Of a stretch of DNA of 64,000 bases, positions 1 through 8,153 are shown one piece after another. Where the stretch lies: positions 1-64,000 of IMG/VR virus record IMGVR_UViG_3300042387_000725; one strand, 5' to 3'. Every line of letters starts with the position of its first letter. Position 1 is the stretch's first letter. The position numbers and the translations under genes are program-made. This DNA comes from a virus. Below the pieces are notes generated by a model that had not been told where the DNA came from, did not search any database, and saw only the letters and a program-made list of their open reading frames with translations.

Positions 1-1264
1 AAACTCCAGCAGTAGTCTGAACATCAGCAGTAGATCCTCCTCCACCCTTATCAAACCAGTCATTAATAACTAGTTCTCCATCAAGATATAGTCTAGTACC
101 ATCATCTGCTGATGCTGTGATGTACTGTGTTCCAGTATATTGTGGTGTCCAAAGTCCTTGCCACCTTACTTGAAAATCTTCTGTAACAGTTGTAGTTGTT
201 TGAGTAGTTGCAGATACATTGTCAACACCATAGTAATCCCAGTTTGCTGGAATATTTATTGTTGCAATAGTTTTTCCTGCAGGTGCTGTAATTACTTCTT
301 GATGCACATAGTTAGGGTATGTTTCGCTGACATTATGCTGAATACTAAAGTTGCTTGTAGTTCCATCTGTATATGTAACTACGGCATCATGGTCACCATT
401 TTTAGCAAATACCTGAAAACTTGCAGAGGTTGTGTTTGATGGCATAGTTATAAGAGTGTCAGCAGTTGATCCTCTCAGGGTAAGGGAAGGGTCTTGTCCA
501 GGACCAGGGAATCCGATTGATCCAATGTAAACCTGATTATTGTTTGTAGTTGAAACTGGTGTTCCATTTACTGTAATACCTATTGAAGTGTTGAGTGTAT
601 TATTATTAAAAGTTTCAGTAATTGTTGTTGTTCCACCATTGACTGTTGGACCACTACTACCCCATTGTTCATTAATACCATTTGTATCTGTTCCAGTGTA
701 AACTAAATTTCCACCCATTGCAGGAGAGGCATTTGTTCCTGGGTTATGATAAACAGTCATTGTCAAACCAGGACTAGTGTTTGCATTTACTACTGCAGTA
801 GCAGAGTCTACTAAGCCTATATTTGTTCCAACTACTACTGTTTGTGAGTCTACTGCGATCTGAGCAATTTCAACATTTTCTTCAGCCTCAGCAACTAAAA
901 CGGTAGCAGAATCAACTTGAGCCACAGCCACAGTAGCACTATCTACTACTGATTGAGCCTGTAGTATTGAGTCCTGAGCCTGTGTGATAGTGGCTGTAAT
1001 GGTCTCTGTAGGGCTTGTAATGGCTGTTGCTTGGGTCTCTATAAGTGCCGTTGCACTTTCAGCCTGAGTGATTGCAGTCTGTGCTGCCTCTATAATGACT
1101 GTTGAATTTGGTGTTATTACTACCGTAGATGTGTCAGAATATGAAACTTGAACAGTTACCTCATCTGCATGAGCATAGTCTGCTGGAAAAAAAATAAGCC
1201 AAATCCCCACCAAAAAAGCTACTACCCCACTTTTTATGAGGAGTTTTTTAATAGAGGGCCACAT
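1..1264 (-). CDS. Exported PA14-domain protein, C-terminus cut by window edge
   Basis: I read 421 codons without a stop from an ATG at 1264 to the window edge, so the gene is partial. The N-terminus is a signal peptide or membrane anchor: basic KKLLIK, a hydrophobic core around residues 13-27, and an AHA/DE cleavage-like site near residue 34. Next comes an Ala/Thr/Ser/Val-rich, helical-looking stretch (about 45-150), then a beta-rich region. The last 50 or so residues (RWQGLWTPQYTG, SADDGTRLYLDG) match the start of a PA14 domain, usually a carbohydrate-binding module. GGAAAGG lies just before the ATG, and an extended -10 promoter and the terminator of the preceding gene lie upstream. I infer a cell-surface or exported glycan-binding protein. 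Whether it is a virion part or a host-modifying protein is unknown. Confidence 0.75.
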   Translation of the reverse strand, partial: MWPSIKKLLIKSGVVAFLVGIWLIFFPADYAHADEVTVQVSYSDTSTVVITPNSTVIIEAAQTAITQAESATALIETQATAITSPTETITATITQAQDSILQAQSVVDSATVAVAQVDSATVLVAEAEENVEIAQIAVDSQTVVVGTNIGLVDSATAVVNANTSPGLTMTVYHNPGTNASPAMGGNLVYTGTDTNGINEQWGSSGPTVNGGTTTITETFNNNTLNTSIGITVNGTPVSTTNNNQVYIGSIGFPGPGQDPSLTLRGSTADTLITMPSNTTSASFQVFAKNGDHDAVVTYTDGTTSNFSIQHNVSETYPNYVHQEVITAPAGKTIATINIPANWDYYGVDNVSATTQTTTTVTEDFQVRWQGLWTPQYTGTQYITASADDGTRLYLDGELVINDWFDKGGGGSTADVQTTAGV

Positions 1265-1287
1265 CCTTTCCGATGTTTAATAGCCCT

Positions 1288-1296
1288 ATTATATCA
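1288..1296 (-). promoter_or_regulatory. Extended -10 promoter of the PA14 gene
   Basis: On the minus strand this reads TGATATAAT, a perfect extended -10. It lies 23 nt before the ATG at 1264 and just after the terminator of the upstream gene. No convincing -35 is visible, as expected for extended -10 promoters. Confidence 0.6.
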
Positions 1297-1308
1297 TTTT
1301 ATAGGCAC

Positions 1309-1336
1309 AAAAAAGGGAGCCAGTTGCCTGACTCCC
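1309..1336 (-). terminator. Rho-independent terminator after the secreted Ig-like gene
   Basis: On the minus strand GGGAGTCAG pairs with CTGGCTCCC around a GCAA tetraloop, with one mismatch, and is followed by TTTTTT. It lies 17 nt past the stop codon of the surface-protein gene. Confidence 0.85.
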
Positions 1337-1352
1337 CTAATTGTTGGATTAT

Positions 1353-3047
1353 TTATGCACGAACCTTCTTCTGGATCTTTACGACCAGTGAAGTAAGTGA
1401 TGTCAACTGCTTCTTAAGTGAAGCAATCAACGATGCAACTTGTGTAGACAATGCTGCTACAGCATCTACTGCTGCCTTAGCTTGTGCTGTTGCTGCTTCT
1501 GCTGCCTTAGTTGCTGACTCTGCTGCAAGAACTGCTGCATCTGCTGCCTTTGCTGCTTCCTTTGCTGCTTCTGAAGCCTTGTTTGTAACCTTTGCTGTTG
1601 CAGATACTTCTACCTGACCAGCAGTTGGAAGAGATGATCCACCCTTTGCAGTTACCTTAACCTCAGTCTCAGTCAATGGCATGAATACCTTGAATGTCTT
1701 AACTGTTGATGTATCTGTTGTTACAGAGACTCCAGTTAGAACATCTGATCCTGAACCAAATGCATATGATGAAGTGATTCCACCTGTAGCAAATAGGTTA
1801 GCATGTGTCTTTGCAGACAATGGGAGACCTGCTGCATCTACTGGTGTTACAGTAATTGTTGCTGCCTCACCTGGAAGATACTCAGCCTTATCAAATTCAA
1901 TCTTGACTGCTGCAAGTGCAGACTCTACACGAACTGGTACTGCAATTGCTGAGATAGTTCCAGACTTAACTGTAACTGCTACTCCACCTGCTGCTACACC
2001 TGTAAGTGTAAATAGGGCTTCTCCGTTAACAATAGTTGCTGCTGTACCTGAGTCAGATACGATTGATGTATTGCTTGAGAAAGCATTTAGCGTTCCTGCT
2101 CCTACTGTTACGCCTGATGCATCGTATGCAACTGCCTTAACTGTTGAAACATTTGCACCTGTTGCGATAACAGTCTTAACTGTAGTTGCAACGATTGAGG
2201 CGATATCGCCGTAGAAGGTTACCTTCTCTGTTGCAATAACTGTGCCTGTAAGAGTTGTAAGAGTAATTGTTCCAACTCCTGCTGTGCCGTCAGCAAAAAC
2301 ACCAATGTGGCTTCCTGAAGGAATTACCAGTGAGCGACCCTGTGCAGAGATAGTCGTAGCATTTGAACCATGACCAATCAAACCTGAACCTGAAACTGTT
2401 GCAAGAATTGACTCTGTTGCATTTCCGCCTGCTGCATTCTTAGGTGTAACAACAATTACTGCTGCTGCATCTGTAGAAGTAGCCTTTGGAGCAAACACAG
2501 AATCATCTGCTGTTGCTGTAGTAACTTCACCACGATTAAGAATTGAAGTTGTTGTTGCTGCAGAAGGTGTAATATCTGCTGCCTTAACTGTTACTGTCCA
2601 TGCAACTGATGGACCTGTTGCTGGGCGAGTTGTTAGAATACGTGCTTCATATGTACCAGCAACTGATGGGGCAACCAATGAAACTGTAAACTTTGCAGTT
2701 ACATATCCTGGTGTACCAACTGTTGAATTAACATCTGCTGAAAGTCCACCTGCTGCAATTGCAACTGTAGATGTTGTTGTTTCAAGCAATGAAAGTGTTG
2801 CTGACTTGTTTGAGCCTGATGGCTGTGCAAAAATAGCAGATAGCACAGTAGCTGTGTCTGCTGCTGTTTCTGAAATAAATGACAATGTAACTACTGCTGT
2901 AGCAGTCTCACCAGCAGTGATTGCATCTGTAGCAGAGTCAATCGTTAGCGTTGGTGCGATTACAGCAGCACTTGTCGGAAGTGCTGACATAACGCCAAAG
3001 GACATTGCTGCAGCGAGTCCTAGGGCAATTTTCTTAAATGAATTCAT
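1353..3047 (-). CDS. Secreted Ig-like surface protein with C-terminal helical segment
   Basis: This 564-residue protein begins with a classical Sec signal peptide: MNSFKK, a hydrophobic core, and cleavage near LPTSAA about residue 28. The body is Ala/Thr/Val/Ser-rich with repeated beta-sandwich-like segments resembling bacterial Ig-like (invasin/Big) domains, for example around residues 290-370 and 385-490. The last 80 residues are an Ala/Lys/Glu heptad-like helix ending in basic KKVRA. This layout looks like actinobacterial envelope or S-layer-like proteins more than a virion protein. It has its own AAGGAG ribosome site and terminator and follows the large terminase gene. I infer a host-derived cargo gene (moron) that remodels the cell surface or blocks superinfection. 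Its DNA is less AT-rich than many neighbours, but so is the capsid gene, so composition alone is not evidence of transfer. Confidence 0.7.
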   Translation of the reverse strand: MNSFKKIALGLAAAMSFGVMSALPTSAAVIAPTLTIDSATDAITAGETATAVVTLSFISETAADTATVLSAIFAQPSGSNKSATLSLLETTTSTVAIAAGGLSADVNSTVGTPGYVTAKFTVSLVAPSVAGTYEARILTTRPATGPSVAWTVTVKAADITPSAATTTSILNRGEVTTATADDSVFAPKATSTDAAAVIVVTPKNAAGGNATESILATVSGSGLIGHGSNATTISAQGRSLVIPSGSHIGVFADGTAGVGTITLTTLTGTVIATEKVTFYGDIASIVATTVKTVIATGANVSTVKAVAYDASGVTVGAGTLNAFSSNTSIVSDSGTAATIVNGEALFTLTGVAAGGVAVTVKSGTISAIAVPVRVESALAAVKIEFDKAEYLPGEAATITVTPVDAAGLPLSAKTHANLFATGGITSSYAFGSGSDVLTGVSVTTDTSTVKTFKVFMPLTETEVKVTAKGGSSLPTAGQVEVSATAKVTNKASEAAKEAAKAADAAVLAAESATKAAEAATAQAKAAVDAVAALSTQVASLIASLKKQLTSLTSLVVKIQKKVRA

Positions 3048-3062
3048 CTTTCTCCTTGTTAG

Positions 3063-4838
3063 TTATATTATGTTTAAATTATCAAGAAAATCCTGAATTT
3101 CTTCTGGAATCTTCTTGTTGTCTAATTCTATCATAGACCTTTGCTTATCTGCAAGTCTAGAGGAAGTAGACCATGTGTGGACATCAATCTCAAGATTGTT
3201 ATCCTTTTGTGTATGTGATATTGCTCCAAAAACGGCTCCGCATACTGCGTCTGCCAAGTCTTTAGATTTCTTTCTAGGGTGATCTACACGATTACCCTTC
3301 ATGATTTTTAGCTCTGACATTTCTTCCAGAAGTAAAGGAATCATGGGCATAGCAACACGCTCTTCATAGATCATCATTGCTAAATCTTCATAATGTTTTT
3401 TTGCAACAGAAACAGTATCAGTTTTAATACCTACAGCCTTTAGTTCTTGCTGAATATCAAATGACTGCCAACGGTCAAATGAAACCATTCCTATATTAAA
3501 CCCTTGTCTACGTAAATTCTGAATCCACTGCTTAACTTCTGATAAATTTACTGGTCCTTCTGCTCGTGGCTCCCACCAAGCAACTGCATCAACTATGACT
3601 ATTGGAGCAACCTGTTCATAATCTTTTATAACCTGAATATTAACCCATTTATCAACATGTGCAATTGCTACTGCACACTTGTCATGCTTTTGTGCAAGGT
3701 CAGCATGGATATAATATGTCTTGTCTGGATCTGGTGTAAATGATTCTTCAAATCTTCTAAAGTTGTCTACAGGATTTCTTAAAGTCATACATTTTTCTAA
3801 CTTATCTTTTTGTTTAAAAAATGCATCTGATGAATAAGTTGGCATACACGCAAAACGCATCATTGCATCTGCAAGGTCTGTATAGAATGCAATCTTAAAA
3901 TCATCAATCTTTCGTGTAGGGTTTACTTCCCACGTAGGCTTCTTAAATGCTAATACCTTTGGTATCTTATAAGAGATAATTGTATCTTCATCCCAAGATA
4001 TATCAAACTGGTTTCCTGGATCATCGTGAGGCAGGTCCTCATTTATTATAAAGGTATATGTCTTTTCAACAGTTTCTTTTTCAGCAATAACAGCTTCATA
4101 TCGTTGAGAAATAAAGTCACCTTGATAACGGGGGAATGAAAGCAAAACAACCTTACCAAGGTCTGGGAAACGAGAATCTACGGTACCACGGAATGCTTTA
4201 TAGATATTGTCTGCAGTCTTGCCCTGCTCATTTCCAGTACCAACCTCACTAGCAAAACCAGAAATTTCATCAAGCACTGCCATAAACAAGTTTAAACCCT
4301 CATGTGATTCACGCTCTGAGTGACCAGAATAAACAGTTACAGATTTATCAAAATCAATTGAGTCTGCTTTAGCATTAAACTTTCCAGCAAACCATGGTGA
4401 TCGTTCAATCTTAGATTTAAAACCTTTAAAGAAAACATTCTTAGCCTGCTGTGCGTTAATAGCAACGTTAATAATATCAATAGCATCTCCTGCAGGCTTG
4501 CCATAGTAGACTGCTGGATCCTTTAGACATAGCAACTTATACACTGTATATGCACAGGCTACTGTAGATACAAAGTCCTTACCGCTACCCTTGCCAAGTT
4601 GCAGAATAATCTCGTTCTTTGTATATTTATTATAGTATTTTGTACCTTCAGCAGACCCGTAAAGTTCTTCAAGATCTTCTTTACGATAGATCTGGCTCAT
4701 TGCTTCAACAATGTCATATTGAATTTCAGACAGCTTTGGCTGTCCTAAATATTCTGGAGACTCAACAAATGTTTTTGCGTCAACAGGCTTTTCAATAAAA
4801 TGATTTTCTTTAAGTACTTCAAAGAAATCATTGAACAT
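3063..4838 (-). CDS. terL: Terminase large subunit
   Basis: This is the DNA-packaging motor ATPase with headful or cos nuclease. It is 591 residues from the ATG at 4838; a TTG three codons upstream is possible but has no better ribosome site. A Walker A-like motif GKGSGKD lies at residues 82-88 and a Walker B (VLDEIS) follows. The C-terminal RNase H-like nuclease shows acidic residues in HADLAQKHD, SFDRWQ and KDLADAV. The length fits actinophage-type TerL. It overlaps the small subunit gene by 11 bp, implying translational coupling. The portal gene lies 35 kb away on the far side of the replication block, consistent with a circularly permuted map. Confidence 0.93.
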   Translation of the reverse strand: MFNDFFEVLKENHFIEKPVDAKTFVESPEYLGQPKLSEIQYDIVEAMSQIYRKEDLEELYGSAEGTKYYNKYTKNEIILQLGKGSGKDFVSTVACAYTVYKLLCLKDPAVYYGKPAGDAIDIINVAINAQQAKNVFFKGFKSKIERSPWFAGKFNAKADSIDFDKSVTVYSGHSERESHEGLNLFMAVLDEISGFASEVGTGNEQGKTADNIYKAFRGTVDSRFPDLGKVVLLSFPRYQGDFISQRYEAVIAEKETVEKTYTFIINEDLPHDDPGNQFDISWDEDTIISYKIPKVLAFKKPTWEVNPTRKIDDFKIAFYTDLADAMMRFACMPTYSSDAFFKQKDKLEKCMTLRNPVDNFRRFEESFTPDPDKTYYIHADLAQKHDKCAVAIAHVDKWVNIQVIKDYEQVAPIVIVDAVAWWEPRAEGPVNLSEVKQWIQNLRRQGFNIGMVSFDRWQSFDIQQELKAVGIKTDTVSVAKKHYEDLAMMIYEERVAMPMIPLLLEEMSELKIMKGNRVDHPRKKSKDLADAVCGAVFGAISHTQKDNNLEIDVHTWSTSSRLADKQRSMIELDNKKIPEEIQDFLDNLNII

Positions 4839-5364
4839 CGTGGACAACTGTGATCACTTCTCCTTCTTTTGCAACAGCTGAAAGGCGTTGCATAATAATA
4901 TCACGAACCTCTGGATGGGAAGATGCAATATCTCTTAGGATACCAACAAGAACTTCTTGTCTACGCTCAATCTCAACCATCTCTTCTGCAAGCTCTTTGT
5001 TCTCAAGAAGCCCAGCCTTTTGTAGCATATCAATACGCTTAGACTCAATATCCATAACAAGTTTAATTGCAGCAGTCTTTGCACTAAGATTGTTAGTCAT
5101 TGATGCTTCATCTATAACTTCATAAGATTTTGTAATCAACTTGCTATAGTGAGTATCAGCACCAACCAAGGCTTCTTTGGCACGAGCACGGATTGCTGCA
5201 TTATCAGATGCCATGGCTTTCCACTCATTGATAAGTGTAACAACACGAGTGCGTGGAATATCTAACTCTTTTGAAATTACTGTTGGGTCATTACCCTTGA
5301 GATATTCACTTACAACGGTATTAACTTGATCAAGGTGTTTGACTAGATCTTCTTCAGTTGACAT
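4828..5364 (-). CDS. terS: Terminase small subunit
   Basis: This 178-residue protein lies directly upstream of terL and overlaps it. Residues 20-50 (VVSEYLKGNDPTVISKELDI) form a plausible helix-turn-helix for recognising the packaging site. Residues 60-150 are long amphipathic helices (an oligomerisation-like segment), including ELAEEMVEIERRQEVLVG. Small terminases combine a DNA-binding N-terminus with an oligomerising core, so both content and position support the call. Its ATG at 5364 lies inside the end of the DUF3310 gene. Confidence 0.82.
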   Translation of the reverse strand: MSTEEDLVKHLDQVNTVVSEYLKGNDPTVISKELDIPRTRVVTLINEWKAMASDNAAIRARAKEALVGADTHYSKLITKSYEVIDEASMTNNLSAKTAAIKLVMDIESKRIDMLQKAGLLENKELAEEMVEIERRQEVLVGILRDIASSHPEVRDIIMQRLSAVAKEGEVITVVHDVQ

Positions 5365-5596
5365 ACTTACCTTCTAGTCTATTAATTTCATCTTTAATAT
5401 AAAAGATTGCCTTCTCTAAATCCTGAATTGTCTTTGCTTCATCTTTAAGTCCAGCTCTCCACAGATACTTAAAAGCATTTCCAATATTGAAATTACGATG
5501 ACGAGTAATCTGAATACATTCAACACCAGAAGGATCTGATGTGTAGTGCATAGGATGGTTAACTTGGTCAACCGTAATGTTTAGATTATTACTCAT
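5354..5596 (-). CDS. DUF3310 protein
   Basis: This 80-residue protein is read from the ATG at 5596. A start 15 nt upstream exists, but GGGAAGAAG precedes this one. The sequence DQVNHPMHYTS, then GVECIQITRHRNFNIGNAFKYLWRAGLK and DLEKAIFYI, is the typical DUF3310 pattern common in phages. The molecular role of the family is not established; it is often listed as nucleotide-kinase-like. It is packed between a small membrane protein and terS with overlaps on both sides. Confidence 0.85.
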   Translation of the reverse strand: MSNNLNITVDQVNHPMHYTSDPSGVECIQITRHRNFNIGNAFKYLWRAGLKDEAKTIQDLEKAIFYIKDEINRLEGKYVN

Positions 5597-5708
5597 CTTC
5601 TTCCCATTCAAAAGCTTCTGGCAAACCTTTTAGTGCTGTTATAACATAGGTCAGTCCTACTGCACCTGCAACACTTAAACCAATAATAATCTTTTGTACT
5701 TTATTCAT
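5589..5708 (-). CDS. Small single-span membrane protein, 39 aa
   Basis: From the ATG at 5708 this encodes 39 residues: a short basic start (MNKVQK), one hydrophobic span (about residues 7-28, IIIGLSVAGAVGLTYVI) and an acidic end (EWEEDE). The start overlaps the upstream HTH gene as ATGA and the end overlaps the DUF3310 gene by 8 bp, so it sits in a translationally coupled chain, which supports it being real. It could be a holin-like or inner-membrane accessory protein; I cannot assign a function. Confidence 0.6.
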   Translation of the reverse strand: MNKVQKIIIGLSVAGAVGLTYVITALKGLPEAFEWEEDE

Positions 5709-5860
5709 CGTCTTGACTTCCTTAGTCCGAATTTTGCAAGGTATACATAGATTGTTTCTACGCTTGCCCCACATTCTTTAGCAATATCTTCTGGAGACTT
5801 TTTATCAATAACAAACCTCTTGCGAAGCCAAATCTCACTTGTATATAGTTTACCAGCCAT
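5705..5860 (-). CDS. Small helix-turn-helix protein, 51 aa
   Basis: I found this 51-codon frame by reading the apparent gap before the RuvC-like gene. It starts MAGKLYTSEIWLRKRF and contains KSPEDIAKECGASVETIYVYLAKFGL, a compact helix-turn-helix with the usual A..C.AS..T..Y spacing, ending in basic RKSRR. It joins the next gene through an ATGA overlap. It is likely a DNA-binding accessory or transcriptional regulator; its targets are unknown. Confidence 0.7.
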   Translation of the reverse strand: MAGKLYTSEIWLRKRFVIDKKSPEDIAKECGASVETIYVYLAKFGLRKSRR

Positions 5861-5864
5861 AATG

Positions 5865-6440
5865 TTATTTGTCAACCCCTATCGCTTTACCCCAATTACT
5901 AAGAGCCCAATGCCCAATGCCACAGGCATCTGCAACATCGTTATCAGTAATAGTTCTATCATAAATAGTATTTATAAACTTAATTGTTCTTTCTTTTCTA
6001 AGGTTTCTTTCATATGACTTATACCAAGATATTGATTTGCCAGGATTTTGTGAACGGATATATAGTTGCTCATCTTTAGATATCTTCTTGTTACCAATAA
6101 AATTTTGCCAGGTAATAGGTGATACTTTGCCAACAGTTGTGATACCACACATAGCAGCAGCACCTAATAGGGCTCCTTGAACAAGAGCAAGATCAGCAGC
6201 AGTCTTAGGACTATTCATAAATACTGTGTGTTCAATAACAATGGCATCTGCCTTCATTACCGTTTCAAAATATGCTTTAGTTTTCTTAGCTGCATCCCCA
6301 ACTTTTTCGTAAATATCTTTACCTTCAAAGTTTATCTTGCCAACTTCTTTTAACTCTTCACCCGCAAATACAGCAAAGGCAAGACTATTAGTACTAGCAT
6401 CAATAGCACAAATTCTTTCTGGTTTAGTTGTCTTGTTCAT
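5865..6440 (-). CDS. RuvC-like Holliday junction resolvase
   Basis: This 191-residue protein (from the ATG at 6440; a TTG lies two codons upstream) has an RNase H-like RuvC fold pattern. It shows CAIDASTNSLAFAVF with the first catalytic Asp, AIVIEHTVF with the Glu, and DNDVADACGIGHWA with the C-terminal acidic pair. Such enzymes resolve branched recombination or replication intermediates before packaging. It lies between the terminase genes and the recombination nuclease, fitting a late role in DNA maturation. Confidence 0.8.
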   Translation of the reverse strand: MNKTTKPERICAIDASTNSLAFAVFAGEELKEVGKINFEGKDIYEKVGDAAKKTKAYFETVMKADAIVIEHTVFMNSPKTAADLALVQGALLGAAAMCGITTVGKVSPITWQNFIGNKKISKDEQLYIRSQNPGKSISWYKSYERNLRKERTIKFINTIYDRTITDNDVADACGIGHWALSNWGKAIGVDK

Positions 6441-6717
6441 AATCAATAAACCCCTTTATTTGCTTTAACATCTTGTCTACTTCTTTTTTATTAATGTTAC
6501 AATTTTTACAAAATCCAGACTCATTATAGATAGACAACTGTAGTCCACATCCACCAATACATAATCTTTTTTTACCTATTCGTTTTTGTGTACGAGTAAG
6601 ATTATATCTTTCTGCAATTTTTTGTTTTGTTGCTGCATCTCTACAAGCTTCTCCACAGTAAATTTGATAATTTACTTTTGGAATAAATAGAGTTTCACAT
6701 CTGTCACATGGTTTCAC
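6424..6717 (-). CDS. Double zinc-ribbon protein
   Basis: This 97-residue protein uses a GTG start at 6717 preceded by a good GGAGGGG ribosome site and overlaps the preceding nuclease gene by 14 bp. Two cysteine clusters are visible: CDRC with CGEAC in the first 25 residues, and CIGGC with CKNC around 53-74. This suggests two zinc-binding ribbons. The middle and the end are basic and helical. It is probably a nucleic-acid-binding accessory of the neighbouring recombination enzymes; no specific family is recognised. Confidence 0.7.
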   Translation of the reverse strand: MKPCDRCETLFIPKVNYQIYCGEACRDAATKQKIAERYNLTRTQKRIGKKRLCIGGCGLQLSIYNESGFCKNCNINKKEVDKMLKQIKGFIDYEQDN

Positions 6718-7519
6718 TTAGCCCCTCCAGGGACTTAATTTTAATCACTCCAGCGCCAGCATCAGCACATGCTTGCTGAATAGGACAAGTCTTACATATT
6801 TTTGAGTTAGAGCGATAATTTTTTGTAGGCAATGTCTTTGCTACCCAAGCAGAACGAACATCACGCATCCACTGAAATGCTGCATCAATCCATTGACGAT
6901 AATTATCATCTACTTCAACTGGAAGAACAAGCAGTTCGTGATTGTTTTTATTTTCATAAATCAATACACCCTTCTTCTTGCCAAGTATTTTCATATAAAT
7001 AAGCAATTGAATTAAGTGACCAGTCTTTGGCTTCATAGAGTTCTTACGATACTCAAAACCTTCATTGAGCATTGTTTTGATTTCTCCAACTATTTCTTCG
7101 CCTTCCCATTCAATCATTGCATCGCCATATCCAAAGATTGGTGGATCATCATGTCTAATCTTAAACTCTGTTGTTGGCTGGTTATCATCATCACGATAAA
7201 TCTTTGCCAAACCAGAATTCATCATTGCCTCTTGAATTCTTCCATGAGACAAAGTTCCAGCAGTCATATTAGCTGCACCATAAGCATCAGCATTATCTTC
7301 AAATGTAGCACCCTCAAAAGCAAGATACCAATATCTTGGACACTCTCCATGGCTATAGGAAATTGTTGATGGAGCAAAGGTCTTCTTAGTCTGAAACTTT
7401 GGACCACGATTAATCACATATCCAGACTTAATCTTTTCAATCATAGCCTGTCCATCTAGAAAACTTTGCTTATTAGCCATACTTTTTATCATAACACTCT
7501 GTAGTAAATTTTTAGTCAT
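6704..7519 (-). CDS. Cas4/RecB-family PD-(D/E)XK exonuclease with Fe-S cysteines
   Basis: This 271-residue protein has the hallmarks of Cas4-like nucleases: an N-terminal Cys at about residue 60 (GECPRYW), the core GYGDAMIEWEGEEIVGEIKTM with the acidic and Lys residues of the PD-(D/E)XK site, and a C-terminal cluster CKTCPIQQAC. The four Cys probably bind a 4Fe-4S cluster. In phages such enzymes act in end resection with RecA. No cas1, cas2 or repeat array is nearby, so a CRISPR role is unlikely. AAAGGAT precedes the ATG at 7519; an internal ATG 13 codons later lacks one. Confidence 0.85.
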   Translation of the reverse strand: MTKNLLQSVMIKSMANKQSFLDGQAMIEKIKSGYVINRGPKFQTKKTFAPSTISYSHGECPRYWYLAFEGATFEDNADAYGAANMTAGTLSHGRIQEAMMNSGLAKIYRDDDNQPTTEFKIRHDDPPIFGYGDAMIEWEGEEIVGEIKTMLNEGFEYRKNSMKPKTGHLIQLLIYMKILGKKKGVLIYENKNNHELLVLPVEVDDNYRQWIDAAFQWMRDVRSAWVAKTLPTKNYRSNSKICKTCPIQQACADAGAGVIKIKSLEGLSETM

Positions 7520-7541
7520 TTTTTATCCTTTGTTTTATATA

Positions 7542-7550
7542 AGTATAGCA
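7542..7550 (-). promoter_or_regulatory. Extended -10 promoter before the Cas4-like nuclease
   Basis: The minus strand reads TGCTATACT, 22 nt upstream of the ATG at 7519. The only non-coding gap in this part of the replication block holds this promoter and the AAAGGAT ribosome site. Confidence 0.55.
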
Positions 7551-7552
7551 GG

Positions 7553-7867
7553 TTAACGCATTATGTATTTAAGTGCTGATACCAAGTTATTAATAGATTC
7601 TGCTGCTGTATAGTAAATATTTTTCTTTGCACGATCATTTTTGTCTACATTTGCCATCCAGGTAGCCTTTAAAGCCATCTTTGCTGCAATTGCCTGTAAT
7701 CTTACAATCTCAATACTGGCTACCTGAGTAGGGATATCTGGCTTAATTATGACCTTTGCAATAAATGTTAGGGCAGTAGTAAGTTCTTCATCCTGCATAT
7801 AGTCTGCAATTTCTGTTAAACCATTCACCATATCTAGTGTTGTTTGCTGTGGTCCTGTTTCAGTCAT
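7553..7867 (-). CDS. Hypothetical helical protein, 104 aa
   Basis: This small acidic-to-neutral protein is predicted almost entirely helical (LTEIADYMQDEELTTALTFIAKVII, then ESINNLVSALKYI). No catalytic motif or family is recognised. It overlaps the upstream gene by 8 bp and lies between RecA and the Cas4-like nuclease, so a role in replication or recombination is possible. Confidence 0.6.
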   Translation of the reverse strand: MTETGPQQTTLDMVNGLTEIADYMQDEELTTALTFIAKVIIKPDIPTQVASIEIVRLQAIAAKMALKATWMANVDKNDRAKKNIYYTAAESINNLVSALKYIMR

Positions 7868-8153
7868 TTTGTTCCCCCTCTGTTAGTTGCTCTAATAGTT
7901 CTACTTCAATTACTGCTAATCTTACTTTAGCATTACCCTCGCCTAAAACAATAAAGATTGCTGGATCATTATGATTTTTTATAGCATCTGTAACAGCTTT
8001 AGCCCATATATCTTTATTTATGGTTATGCCTTTGGGATACTCTTTAAAGTCAACCGTAAAGTTTCTCCAAGTAGCATCACCTTTATGTGTTCCTCTTCCA
8101 GAGTTTTTATGCTGCTTAGCACCAATCCTCTTTGACTCACTTCTTTCGCTCAT
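7860..8153 (-). CDS. Hypothetical protein, 97 aa
   Basis: A basic, disordered N-terminus (MSERSESKRIGAKQHKNSGRG) leads into a small alpha/beta segment (WRNFTVDFKEYPKGITINKDIWAKAVTDAIKNHNDPAIFIVLGEG). This somewhat resembles phage-encoded PDDEXK or Holliday-junction-type folds, but I see no complete catalytic set. Both ends overlap neighbouring frames, which supports a real gene in a coupled cluster. Function unknown. Confidence 0.6.
   Translation of the reverse strand: MSERSESKRIGAKQHKNSGRGTHKGDATWRNFTVDFKEYPKGITINKDIWAKAVTDAIKNHNDPAIFIVLGEGNAKVRLAVIEVELLEQLTEGEQND

Noticed and set aside
1273-2214. Plus-strand open frames over the secreted surface-protein gene
   Set aside because: They mirror the Ala/Thr-rich minus-strand gene, have no ribosome sites or recognisable domains, and the minus-strand gene has a signal peptide and terminator.
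6704-7519. Cas4 as part of a CRISPR system
   Set aside because: No cas1, cas2, effector or array is present; the enzyme sits with RecA, RuvC-like and SSB genes, fitting recombination.
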